Shown: one piece after another, positions 1-6,587 of the stretch
Position numbering within the stretch: the first letter of the stretch is position 1
Layout: every line of letters starts with the position of its first letter
NCBI GenBank assembly: GCA_029259995.1
Contig: JAJDEC010000056.1
Location: 1-7,520 of the forward strand
DNA: 7,520 nt
Reading direction: 5' to 3'
Origin: Phycisphaerae bacterium
Lineage (GTDB): Bacteria > Planctomycetota > Phycisphaerae > UBA1845 > UTPLA1
Made by a program: the position numbers and the translations under genes
Notes under the pieces: generated by a model
What the model saw: the letters and a program-made list of their open reading frames with translations, nothing else
What the model was told of the DNA's origin: nothing
Databases searched by the model: none

Positions 1-41
1 TCCACTTCCCGAATTGGCCGGCCAGCCAGAAAGCGACTCGC

Positions 42-512
42 GTGGCAAGAACTCATCGTTCCAATGAATCGCTGCCATCGGCCCCGGCTGCCGCCATTCT
101 CGCATGGCTCATGCCGGGACTGGGGCATTGGTGGATCGGGGACAAGGTCCGGGCCGTCATCCTTTTCGCTGTTGTGACGAGCACATTCTGGGGGGGCGTC
201 GCCGTCGGCGGTGTTCGAACCGTCGTATCGCCGCGAGAAAACGGCCCTTGGATTGCGGCGCAATTGTGTATGGGGCCTCAGTCGCTGGTCGCGCTCCTCG
301 CCGCAAACAAGCTGCGGGACAAGGAAAGCAAGGACGGCACCGGGGATACGAGTTTCAAGGCGCCCTGGCCATCGGGCGATATCGGCGTGATTTACGCCGG
401 TGTGGCGGGGCTGCTGAACCTGCTCGTGATTCTGGATGTGCTGGCACGCGTCGAATTCCTGCACGCATCTGCGCGCCCCCGGGCGCCGGCAAGAAAGGCG
501 GCGGCGCGATGA
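42..512 (+). CDS. DUF6677-like integral membrane protein
   Basis: This 156-residue protein has about four hydrophobic segments (roughly residues 13-33, 37-58, 70-90 and 114-135) and a basic Ala/Arg/Pro-rich C-terminal tail. The N-terminal motif LMPGLGHWWIGDKVRA (residues 23-38) is the Pro-Gly-Leu-Gly-His turn also seen in TM2-like small membrane proteins. The late segment GVAGLLNLLVILD (residues 120-132) matches what I remember of the DUF6677 family of Planctomycetota, whose function is unknown. The start used is GTG at 42, with a weak purine stretch (AGAAAG) about nine bases upstream. The frame is also open back to base 1 with no stop and no ATG, so the true start may lie upstream of the window. 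The stop codon overlaps the start of the next gene (ATGA), suggesting translational coupling. Family assignment is from memory; the membrane topology is directly visible. Confidence 0.75.
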   Translation: MARTHRSNESLPSAPAAAILAWLMPGLGHWWIGDKVRAVILFAVVTSTFWGGVAVGGVRTVVSPRENGPWIAAQLCMGPQSLVALLAANKLRDKESKDGTGDTSFKAPWPSGDIGVIYAGVAGLLNLLVILDVLARVEFLHASARPRAPARKAAAR

Positions 513-739
513 TGGACTGGCTATTTCGTTTGTTCGTGGATCCGATCGAAATCCGAGGCATCGGGCGGCTGCTGATGCTCGCCCCGCTCATCCTCAGCGT
601 CAGTCTCGTCTACAAGACGATCCGCTGCCGGGATCTTCGGCAGGTACCGCTCGCATCCGCAAAACTGTGCGTCATGATCCTGAGCGGCATGATGGCGATC
701 GGCGTGACGCTGCTTGTGACGTTTCATCTGCTGGCCTGA
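509..739 (+). CDS. Small two-helix membrane protein, function unknown
   Basis: This is a 76-residue protein starting MMDWLFRLFVDP. Its ATG at 509 overlaps the TGA of the upstream DUF6677-like gene as ATGA; a second in-frame ATG at 512 is also possible. Two hydrophobic helices are evident, at roughly residues 20-37 and 53-75, joined by a short basic loop (RCRDLRQ, residues 39-45). A weak ribosome-binding site (AAAGG, 494-498) lies about ten bases before the start. The frame stays open upstream to 104, but that part only shadows the upstream gene in another frame, so the short version is preferred. The overlap argues that the two membrane proteins are made together and may form a complex. I do not recognise the family. 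Confidence 0.68.
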   Translation: MMDWLFRLFVDPIEIRGIGRLLMLAPLILSVSLVYKTIRCRDLRQVPLASAKLCVMILSGMMAIGVTLLVTFHLLA

Positions 740-890
740 TGCCATGCATCAAAAAGGCTCGCCACAAGCTCCTTCAGAAGTTACACTTCCAGACTTGAAA
801 CGGTAATCAGGCATTTCCGGATTTCGATATTCCGCGCAGCCCGACGGGATGTGCAGTGTCGTCACTCCGAAATCGTTCCAGCAGATTTAT

Positions 891-897
891 GGAGGAG
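891..897 (+). promoter_or_regulatory. Strong ribosome-binding site of the ACT-domain gene
   Basis: GGAGGAG lies six bases before the ATG at 904. It decides the start of the ACT gene: the in-frame ATG at 889 and GTG at 856 have no comparable site, and the 889 start would place this Shine-Dalgarno sequence inside the coding region. Confidence 0.8.
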
Positions 898-903
898 CAA
901 ACC

Positions 904-1497
904 ATGGCGGTCACCGTGAAACGGGCAACACTATGGAATACACAGACGGCGAACACGCCCGGCTCACTGGCGGCGTCGCTGAGCCCCCTTGCGGAAGGCA
1001 ACGTGAACCTCGATCTCGTCATGGGATACAGCCATCCAGACAAGGCCGCCGCGACGATCGAAGTCTTCCCGGTCGAAGGCAACTCGCCACAGCGAGCCGC
1101 CCGGCGAGCCGGCTATCGCAAGTCGGGATTTCCCTGTGTCTGGATCACGGGGCAGAATCGCATCGGACTCGGCCGGCAGATCGCATCCGCACTTGCGGAA
1201 GCGGGCATCAATATCAACTTCTTCATCGCGCAAGTCGTGCGCAATGAGTACGTCGGCATGTTCAGTTTCGAGGCGGAATCGGAGGCCGATCTGGCCGTCA
1301 AGATCATTCGCGCGTCCGTCAAGCACAAACCCCTTGCTGCCATGAAGACCCGTGCCAGGAACGGCAAAGTGACGAAGAAAAAGAGTACGCGGACAAGCAA
1401 GGCCGCAGCGAAGCCGGCGAAGCGCCCGGCCTCCAAGTCCCGTTCCGTGACCAAGAAAAAGAAGAAAACGACGACACGGCGCAAGGCGCGCGTCTAA
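904..1497 (+). CDS. Tandem ACT-domain protein with Lys/Arg-rich histone H1-like tail
   Basis: This 197-residue protein has two parts. Residues 5-58 and 77-138 look like two ACT domains. The first has the typical TPGSLAASLSPLAEGNVNLD helix-turn signature (residues 18-37). The second has the parallel GLGRQIASALAEAGINI (residues 88-104) followed by a beta strand. ACT domains usually bind amino acids or similar small ligands allosterically, and stand-alone tandem-ACT proteins of about 140 residues are common. Residues 140-197 form a low-complexity tail in which 25 of 58 residues are Lys or Arg and none is acidic, with Ala, Thr, Ser and Pro between them. This resembles bacterial histone H1-like or AlgP-type tails, which bind DNA or RNA. 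The ATG at 904 is chosen for its perfect Shine-Dalgarno site. No catalytic domain is fused to it, so a regulatory role is inferred. The ligand is unknown. Confidence 0.82.
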   Translation: MAVTVKRATLWNTQTANTPGSLAASLSPLAEGNVNLDLVMGYSHPDKAAATIEVFPVEGNSPQRAARRAGYRKSGFPCVWITGQNRIGLGRQIASALAEAGININFFIAQVVRNEYVGMFSFEAESEADLAVKIIRASVKHKPLAAMKTRARNGKVTKKKSTRTSKAAAKPAKRPASKSRSVTKKKKKTTTRRKARV

Positions 1498-1525
1498 GTT
1501 GAACTGCAGAATGATTCATTGAATC

Positions 1526-1647
1526 TGTCAGCGGCCTGTCGCCCGCAACGAACCGGCTATTAGCCGGTTCCACACAATGAATGATTCCCATTAGGTACTT
1601 AGATTGAAATCCAGATTGGCTCATTGAATGCGGGCAGGCCGCTGGCA
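1526..1647 (+). ncRNA. Candidate structured RNA or long imperfect inverted repeat
   Basis: Bases 1526-1538 pair with 1635-1647 (12 Watson-Crick pairs and one G-U). After a three-base bulge (1539-1541), bases 1542-1547 pair with 1629-1634 (six pairs). Inside this 19-pair helix lie the perfect hairpin 1550-1570 and a possible third helix, 1575-1580 with 1621-1626, which together would make a three-way junction. The single G-U pair (1528 with 1645) is allowed only if the plus strand is transcribed, a slight hint for strand. It could be a leader or 3' regulatory RNA, a small RNA, or a MITE/REP-like DNA repeat. I do not recognise any known RNA family. Confidence 0.35.
1550..1570. repeat. Perfect 9-bp hairpin with 3-base loop
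   Basis: GAACCGGCT (1550-1558) and AGCCGGTTC (1562-1570) are exact reverse complements separated by ATT. The stem is GC-rich and stable, but the next bases (CACACAATG) contain no T-run, so it is not a standard Rho-independent terminator. It lies 53 bases after the ACT stop codon and inside the larger helix 1526-1647. Confidence 0.7.
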
Positions 1648-1704
1648 AGTGCGGTGCCCGAGAGTCGCCAGCTTCACAAAATGATCCATTGTTCCCACTC
1701 ACCT

Positions 1705-1735
1705 GGATCGAGACGCGCGACGCGCGTCACGATCC
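1705..1735. promoter_or_regulatory. 31-base hyphenated dyad upstream of the DUF1573 lipoprotein gene
   Basis: GGATCG (1705-1710) is the reverse complement of CGATCC (1730-1735), and GACGCGCG (1712-1719) of CGCGCGTC (1721-1728). The centre is A1720, and the only mismatch is A1711 opposite A1729. Fourteen of fifteen symmetric positions therefore match. It ends 22 bases before the lipoprotein ATG. As RNA it makes a very stable hairpin in the leader; as DNA it could be an operator for a dimeric regulator. The following GACGATTTATG has only three T residues in a row, so terminator function is uncertain. Confidence 0.5.
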
Positions 1736-1757
1736 GACGATTTATGTGAGATAAGAC

Positions 1758-3074
1758 ATGACGCGATTCTTCATGATTGCATCGGCGGCGCTGTTGATGG
1801 CTGTCGCCATCGGCTGCGACAATTCACCGGCCGCAAGCAATTCGAACGACACAACCGACGGTTCCGTATCGCGGAACGCCTCAAATGACGCCAAGCCGTC
1901 CACGTCGGATGCTTCGATGTTAAAGTATGACGCGACTGGCAGTGAATCCGCGACTGGCATCCGTTCGGCATCGGACAATGACAATACCGGCGCGAACGGC
2001 ACTTCCGGTGTTCCCGAAAGTCGGATCGATGGACCCAGCTGGCAGGCGTTGGATCCCAGCACGCACCAATTCGGTACTGTCTGGGTGAACACGGTCGTCA
2101 CGCACGACTTCCGATTCAAGAATGTCGGAACCGAGCCGTTGATGATCACGAAGACACCCCGGGGCTATTGCAGTTGCTCGACGGCCGGTGAGCACAAGAA
2201 AGTGATTCAGCCCGGCGAAGAGAGCGTGATTCCGTATGTTCTCACAACGAAGAACGCCGAAGGCGACGTGCATCGCGACTTGAAAGTGACGTTCAACGAT
2301 CCGAAGAAACCGGAGTGGACGCTTTACATGTCGGGTTACGTAAAGCATGTCTGCTCGATCGAAGTGATCGCCGACGGCCGTGTTGATCCGACTGACACTG
2401 CCGGCCTGCAGAACGTCAAGTCCAAGAAAGCGAATTTCGACGAAATCACGGCAGACGAACCGTTGTATCGCGTGCTTCGCCTTGTTAACACGTCGGGCCA
2501 TTCGCCCCTGAGTCTTCAACTGGCACCCGTGGCCGGCGGCCAGTTCGAGGCGTCGTTGACGGAGGTTTCCGCAGGCGAAGTCTATGAGCTGACGATCGTG
2601 GGATCGCCGCCTTATCGCGTTGGCTACAACAACGCACGGATCCTGTTCCGAACGAATGTTCCGGAGCGACCGACGTGGGAGATCCCCGTCTTCTGCCGCC
2701 TGCCGGATCGAATCGAAGTCAGTCCGACGAAAATCGTCGTTAACTCGACGACGGCCAAGGCCAAGACGCGAAAGATCACGATTACCAACAACGGCACAAC
2801 GCCGTTCAAAGTCACGGCGGTTGCGTCCAGCAGTCCGGAATATCGGCTGACGCTGCTTCCGAAATCGCCGGCGGCACCGAACGAATCCGTGGTGGAAGTC
2901 ATTCTGCCGGCCGGCGATTACACGCCACCGACGTATGGCGAGTTGATCCGCATCGAGACGAACGATGCCGAGAAGCCCGTCATCGAGCTCGACGTCGTGG
3001 CGACGTTCGGGAACCCCTTGCCAAGACCGGCCGACAAGCCGCTCAAGCTATATCCCGGCAAGATGCTTCAATAA
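1758..3074 (+). CDS. DUF1573-containing lipoprotein with repeated Ig-like domains
   Basis: This is a 438-residue exported protein. Residues 1-20 form a signal peptide ending in AIGC, a slightly atypical lipobox, so Cys20 is the likely lipidated residue. Residues 21-95 are a Ser/Asn/Asp/Thr-rich flexible linker. Residues 100-195 match DUF1573, an Ig-like domain: HQFGTVWVNTVVTHDFRFKN, then the Cys-Ser-Cys turn (residues 138-140), then QPGEES and a closing strand. Residues about 200-315 and 316-417 look like two more beta-sandwich modules of the same general (ASH/Hydin-like) kind, each with a strand-turn such as RKITITNNGTTPFKV (residues 338-352). DUF1573 proteins are abundant in Planctomycetota and Bacteroidota envelopes, but their function is mostly unknown. 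The ATG at 1758 has only a weak purine-rich site (GTGAG, 1746-1750). The gene follows a dyad-rich leader and converges on the kinase gene. Confidence 0.85.
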   Translation: MTRFFMIASAALLMAVAIGCDNSPAASNSNDTTDGSVSRNASNDAKPSTSDASMLKYDATGSESATGIRSASDNDNTGANGTSGVPESRIDGPSWQALDPSTHQFGTVWVNTVVTHDFRFKNVGTEPLMITKTPRGYCSCSTAGEHKKVIQPGEESVIPYVLTTKNAEGDVHRDLKVTFNDPKKPEWTLYMSGYVKHVCSIEVIADGRVDPTDTAGLQNVKSKKANFDEITADEPLYRVLRLVNTSGHSPLSLQLAPVAGGQFEASLTEVSAGEVYELTIVGSPPYRVGYNNARILFRTNVPERPTWEIPVFCRLPDRIEVSPTKIVVNSTTAKAKTRKITITNNGTTPFKVTAVASSSPEYRLTLLPKSPAAPNESVVEVILPAGDYTPPTYGELIRIETNDAEKPVIELDVVATFGNPLPRPADKPLKLYPGKMLQ

Positions 3075-3087
3075 TCCGCATCGCGGA
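3075..3087. terminator. Small hairpin in the convergent gap, possible terminator
   Basis: TCCGC (3075-3079) and GCGGA (3083-3087) pair around an ATC loop immediately after the lipoprotein stop. The 27-base gap lies between two convergent genes, where a bidirectional terminator would be expected. The stem is only five pairs and no T-tract follows on either strand, so the assignment is weak. Confidence 0.22.
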
Positions 3088-3101
3088 GACGCACGGCGGA
3101 G

Positions 3102-5750
3102 TTACCTGAGTACGAGTTCCCGCGTCGGTCGGACGCCAAGCGTATCCGCGCGATATTCGATGGCGGCGCGGCCGCGTGCGGAACATCGGAGGCTACCGGG
3201 GCCGTCGCGAAACGAGCCTCCGCGATGGACGCGATTTCCAGATTCGCCGCGGCCCGACTTGCGTCTTGCCGACAATCCGGCTGCCGGCAGGTCATAACTT
3301 CCGTAGGCGTCGTAGCACCATTCGGCGACATTCCCCAACACATCATGCAGCCCGAATGCGTTGGCGCGATAGCTTCCGATCGGTGCATGGGACGCACCAA
3401 AACCGTCGTCGATAGACAGTTCTGCGTCGGCATACGTCGGCCCGCCGCGCTCCCGATACGCCCGGTCGGCCAGATTCGCCGCCCCCTGCAACGATCGTGA
3501 ATCCATGCCTGTCCAATAGGGCGTGTTCGTGCCGGCACGTGCGACGTACTCCCATTGCGCTTCAGTCGGCAGCGACATGCCCAGCCGCCACAGAATTTCG
3601 GACGCATTGTCCCACGAGATGTTCTCGACTGGATGCTTCAACCGGAGTTCGTCGCTGATTTCCATGGATGAGATCCTGCTCGGCTTCATTCGGGCGGAGC
3701 GCATCCACTGTGCCTGAGTCATCTCATACTTCGACACGAGAAAGGGCGCCAGTGTGACACGATGCAACGGTCGTTCATCGTCGCCGGCCAGCGGATCGAA
3801 CCGCTGCGACGACATTTCGTCCGCTCCCTGCACGCTGGTGGCGCCGATGATGGGATCGGCCGGTGGAACAAGTACAAACACAACACCCGTTCGGCTTGTG
3901 ATCTTGAGGCGACCGGAATCATCGCGCTCAGGAATCTCGCCGGTCTTCAGATCCACGAATTCATGAAGCCCTGACACAGGATCGGGGCCCAGCGGGACGA
4001 GGCCGATCTGTCGAACCATGGCGATGCCTCGATATTGCGGATTGATGCGCTCGTCGCGAATCGCTTCGATGGCGGCGCTCCATTCCTCCATGTGCTGATC
4101 AATCGACGCCGCATAGATCTGGCGAGCGTCCTGCAATCGACGTCGCATGCCGGCGAATGTTCCGTTGACGGGATCGAAGAAATCCTCAAGGTTTCTCACG
4201 AGCTCGACGAGCACGTCGTGCTGCACGACATCCGCGGGATCTGAAAACCGGCACAAGTGCTCGCGCGGAATCGACTCGCGAATGTCCATTTCCTCGATTG
4301 TCAGGCTTCGCAGTTGGCGTCTGAGGCGCGGCAATGATTCGGCGGCCGCATCATCTTTCGATTTGCGGGCCTGCTCGATTCTTCGGTTTATTTCGGCGAT
4401 CTGAACTCGAACTTCGTGCAATTCATCCGTCAGACGGATGCCCGAATGATCAAGCTGCTTAACGAGGTTCTTCTCGATCGCCCTTTCGTGGAGGCCTGCG
4501 AGTTGTTCGCGATAGTAGGTACGCCGCTCACTGAACGGGCGAGCTCGTTCAATCCAATCCTCCATCGCATAGATATTCGACGGGCTGGCGGGCCAAAGCC
4601 GGTCCGCATCCGCCCGAAGCAGATCCAGTTCGCGGGCATCCGCGAGACGCCGGAAATCCGATAGCCGCTGTCGCGCGAGGTTGGACGCGATCGCCGTCAG
4701 TATGAGACCGATCGTCAGGGCGGCGAAGATACAGGATGTGCCGATCGCGAGGCCGCGATTCCGACGGGCGAACTTGCCGAGTCGATACATAGGGCTGGCG
4801 GGCCTGGCATGAATCGGCTCGTGATTGAGAAATCGGCGAAGATCGGCGGAAAACTCTGCGCAGGAGGCATATCGACGGGTGACGTCCTTCTCCATCGCCT
4901 TGAGGACAATCGTCTCCGCATCGCCCCGCAACGACTTGTCGACGAGACTCAAACGCGTGGGCTCGTCATCCTGAATCGCGCGAATTGCCTCGGGAATCGA
5001 AGTCTTGGACACATGAAACGGATATCGCCCTGTCAGCATGCGATAAGCCAACACGCCCAGTGCGTATACATCTGATCGCGCATCAATCCGGCGAGAGTCG
5101 CCTCGGACCTGTTCTGGACTCATGTAGGGCAGCGTTCCGATGAGTTTCCGCGCTTCGGTTCGCATCGTCGCCGCGTGGACATCTGCGTCGGTCACGCGGG
5201 CGACGCCGAAGTCGAGGACTTTCGGCTGTCCGGTCGCATCGACGAGAATATTGCTGGGCTTGAGATCCCGATGAATGACGTTGTTTTGATGTGCATGTTC
5301 GACGGCGTCGCAGATTCGGACCAGCAGCGCGAACCGATCCCTCAGATCCAGTTTGTTGGCGGCGCAGTAATCCGTGACGGGAAGGCCCTCAACAAGTTCC
5401 AGGGCGAAGAATGGCTGGATGCCGAGCCCCGCGTCGGCAGCGCCGGCCTCGTAGATTTGCGCGATGCCGACATGATGGAGTCGCCCGAGTACCTGGGCTT
5501 CTTTTTCAAAACGTCGAAGCAAGTCGCCCGTGACAAGGCCCGAACGTAGCACCTTCAATGCGACGTCGCGTTTGGGGTTCTTCTGGCGGGCGCGATAGAC
5601 GACGCCCATGCCGCCTTGTCCCAGGACACCAAGGATCTGGTATCCGCCCAATTCCTCGATGCCGCCGCCGACTCGATTGTCGGCCGCCTGAACCTGTCGC
5701 AGGACGTCCGCGATGACATTCTGATCCGAGGATGGGGGCACATCATGCAT
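3102..5750 (-). CDS. Transmembrane Ser/Thr protein kinase with C-terminal SUMF1/FGE-like domain
   Basis: This 882-residue protein has an N-terminal Hanks-type kinase (about residues 37-309). It shows the glycine loop LGQGGMGVVY (43-52), Lys66 in VALK, the catalytic loop HRDLKPSN (160-167), DFG (180-182) and the SPEQ form of the APE motif (211-214), so it should be active. A single membrane helix follows at about 335-356, then a Leu/Arg/Glu-rich helical and coiled-coil linker (about 360-580). The stretch with LVPLGPDPVSGLHEFVDL (584-601) recurs in planctomycete kinase/SUMF1 fusions. Residues about 620-880 are the SUMF1 fold: ERPLHRVTLAPF, LPTEAQWEYVARAG, NAFGLHDVLGNVAEW and HRGGSF. The paired catalytic cysteines of true FGE are absent, so this domain probably binds rather than oxidises. 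The ATG at 5750 is chosen because the longer frame runs into the sigma gene; no clear Shine-Dalgarno site is seen. The kinase domain should be cytoplasmic and the SUMF1 end outside the membrane. Confidence 0.93.
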   Translation of the reverse strand: MHDVPPSSDQNVIADVLRQVQAADNRVGGGIEELGGYQILGVLGQGGMGVVYRARQKNPKRDVALKVLRSGLVTGDLLRRFEKEAQVLGRLHHVGIAQIYEAGAADAGLGIQPFFALELVEGLPVTDYCAANKLDLRDRFALLVRICDAVEHAHQNNVIHRDLKPSNILVDATGQPKVLDFGVARVTDADVHAATMRTEARKLIGTLPYMSPEQVRGDSRRIDARSDVYALGVLAYRMLTGRYPFHVSKTSIPEAIRAIQDDEPTRLSLVDKSLRGDAETIVLKAMEKDVTRRYASCAEFSADLRRFLNHEPIHARPASPMYRLGKFARRNRGLAIGTSCIFAALTIGLILTAIASNLARQRLSDFRRLADARELDLLRADADRLWPASPSNIYAMEDWIERARPFSERRTYYREQLAGLHERAIEKNLVKQLDHSGIRLTDELHEVRVQIAEINRRIEQARKSKDDAAAESLPRLRRQLRSLTIEEMDIRESIPREHLCRFSDPADVVQHDVLVELVRNLEDFFDPVNGTFAGMRRRLQDARQIYAASIDQHMEEWSAAIEAIRDERINPQYRGIAMVRQIGLVPLGPDPVSGLHEFVDLKTGEIPERDDSGRLKITSRTGVVFVLVPPADPIIGATSVQGADEMSSQRFDPLAGDDERPLHRVTLAPFLVSKYEMTQAQWMRSARMKPSRISSMEISDELRLKHPVENISWDNASEILWRLGMSLPTEAQWEYVARAGTNTPYWTGMDSRSLQGAANLADRAYRERGGPTYADAELSIDDGFGASHAPIGSYRANAFGLHDVLGNVAEWCYDAYGSYDLPAAGLSARRKSGRGESGNRVHRGGSFRDGPGSLRCSARGRAAIEYRADTLGVRPTRELVLR

Positions 5751-5762
5751 GATTTCAATCGA

Positions 5763-5779
5763 TCGTCGGATTCCGACGA
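5763..5779. promoter_or_regulatory. 17-base perfect dyad between sigma and kinase genes
   Basis: TCGTCGGA (5763-5770) and TCCGACGA (5772-5779) are exact reverse complements around T5771. The dyad sits in the 91-base gap after the sigma stop and ends 12 bases before the kinase start. It could be an operator, or an RNA hairpin limiting kinase translation, which would fit the absence of an obvious ribosome-binding site. No function is established. Confidence 0.4.
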
Positions 5780-5841
5780 CGTCCAGAGTCGCAAGTCTGA
5801 ACCTGAAGGACGCGAGTCCTCGGCAGCGCGAATGAACAGAG

Positions 5842-6459
5842 TCAGTGATGGCTGAAGAATCTCGATCCCGATCCGAGCATCTCGCCCAGGCGCTTGACGG
5901 CGCGAATGCGCAGCAGATGGATCGCGCCCGAGGTCCGTCCCATTTCCTGCGCGACGTCCACGGCGCTTTTTCCTTCAAGGAACAATCGCCGAATCACGCG
6001 CTGATAATCATCCGGAAGGCGATCGATTTCCGCGTCGAGGACCTTGCGAATCTCGCGTCGCCCCGCCTGTTTGGACGGACTGACGCCGCCTTCTTCAATG
6101 AGCTCGTAGAGCATCGCAACGCCGTCGCCGGTTTCCGACGATACAACGCGTCGTTCGGGCGGCGGGCGCTTGGCCCGATCCAGGTATTGAATCGCATCAC
6201 GAAGATTGTTGTCGGCGATTCGCTTCAGCCAGCGTGGAAACGATGTCGCCGTCCCCGTGAATCGATTGATCTGCTCAAACGCCTCGAAATACGTGACTTG
6301 CATGACGTCGTTCGGTTCGAGCACCGATCGCCAACGCGAATTGATCTGAAGCCGGGCCCGGACCTCGGGACCGTGTCGCAACAGGAGTTCGCCCAGTGCG
6401 GCCTTGTCGCCGATTCGCGCGTTCTTCAGAAGCTGTTCATCTGACGACGTCATATCCAT
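5842..6459 (-). CDS. ECF-type (sigma-70 family) RNA polymerase sigma factor
   Basis: This 205-residue protein has the two-domain layout of extracytoplasmic-function sigma factors. Region 2 covers about residues 20-97, with DVMQVTYFEAFEQINRF (51-67) and the region 2.3-2.4 core SFPRWLKRIADNNLRDAIQYL (73-93, here including promoter-melting and -10 recognition residues). Region 4 covers about 137-195, with LPDDYQRVIRRLFLEGKS (148-165) and a helix-turn-helix VAQEMGRTSGAIHLLRIRAVKRL (169-191) for -35 binding. Regions 1.1 and 3 are missing, as expected for the class. The ATG at 6459 has GGAAG eight bases upstream; an in-frame ATG two codons later is a weaker choice. The gene precedes the kinase in the same direction, and planctomycete ECF groups linked to Ser/Thr kinases are known, so the kinase is likely its regulator in place of a classical anti-sigma factor. 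No anti-sigma gene is visible. Confidence 0.93.
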   Translation of the reverse strand: MDMTSSDEQLLKNARIGDKAALGELLLRHGPEVRARLQINSRWRSVLEPNDVMQVTYFEAFEQINRFTGTATSFPRWLKRIADNNLRDAIQYLDRAKRPPPERRVVSSETGDGVAMLYELIEEGGVSPSKQAGRREIRKVLDAEIDRLPDDYQRVIRRLFLEGKSAVDVAQEMGRTSGAIHLLRIRAVKRLGEMLGSGSRFFSHH

Positions 6460-6587
6460 TCAACTAACTTCCATATCCTAGTGCAGGAATCGGCCGTGTT
6501 GAAGGGAATCCGCGGGAAAAGCCGTCTCGCCAGGAGAATGCTCCACCCATCGGGGCCACGTGCAGATGGCGCTCTCGGGCCCCACGG

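Larger units (their letters stand above)
1498..1757. other. Intergenic region rich in inverted repeats
   Basis: These 260 bases between the ACT gene and the lipoprotein gene carry no credible coding sequence. They contain several dyads, listed separately: a long bulged helix (1526-1647), a perfect hairpin inside it (1550-1570) and a 31-base dyad (1705-1735). The short motif ATGATTCATTG (1511-1521) recurs as ATGATCCATTG (1681-1691) and, inverted with one mismatch, at 1575-1586. TCATTGAAT occurs at both 1516-1524 and 1621-1629. No T-tract follows any of the hairpins, so a classical intrinsic terminator is not evident, although termination of the ACT transcript somewhere here is likely. Confidence 0.6.

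Noticed and set aside
104..508. N-terminal extension of the small membrane protein in the same open frame
   Set aside because: It is Arg/Gly-rich, overlaps the DUF6677-like gene in another frame, and has no domain or membrane pattern. The ATGA-coupled start at 509 gives a clean two-helix protein.
856..903. Earlier starts (GTG 856, ATG 889) for the ACT-domain gene
   Set aside because: Neither has a ribosome-binding site, and the strong GGAGGAG at 891-897 serves the ATG at 904, where the ACT similarity begins.
1453..1469. A-rich run in the ACT gene tail as a programmed frameshift site
   Set aside because: The run is not a canonical slippery heptamer in the reading frame, and the Lys codons simply reflect the basic tail.
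1931..1959. 11-base direct repeat (CGCGACTGGCA) in the lipoprotein linker
   Set aside because: It is in frame, 18 bases apart, in low-complexity linker sequence, and is most simply a local duplication without further meaning.
1920..2519. 199-residue open frame antisense to the lipoprotein gene
   Set aside because: The sense strand codes a clear signal peptide and DUF1573 domain; the antisense product is featureless.
5751..5978. 76-residue N-terminal extension of the kinase
   Set aside because: It overlaps the 3' end of the sigma gene, has a Cys/Arg-rich composition unlike the rest, and carries no kinase motif. The ATG at 5750 precedes the normal kinase N-terminus.
5845..6444. 199-residue open frame antisense to the sigma factor gene
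   Set aside because: It mirrors the sigma gene almost exactly, has no recognisable domain, and is expected from GC-rich codon bias.
6474..6502. Possible promoter for the sigma gene on the minus strand (TTCAAC, 17 bases, TAGGAT)
   Set aside because: The -35 match is only three of six, and the expected transcript start would fall downstream of the GGAAG ribosome-binding site, so it does not fit the chosen start.
6552..6583. Six-pair GC stem (GGGGCC with GGCCCC) after the cyclophilin stop
   Set aside because: The loop is 20 bases and no T-tract follows on the minus strand, so it cannot be supported as an intrinsic terminator.
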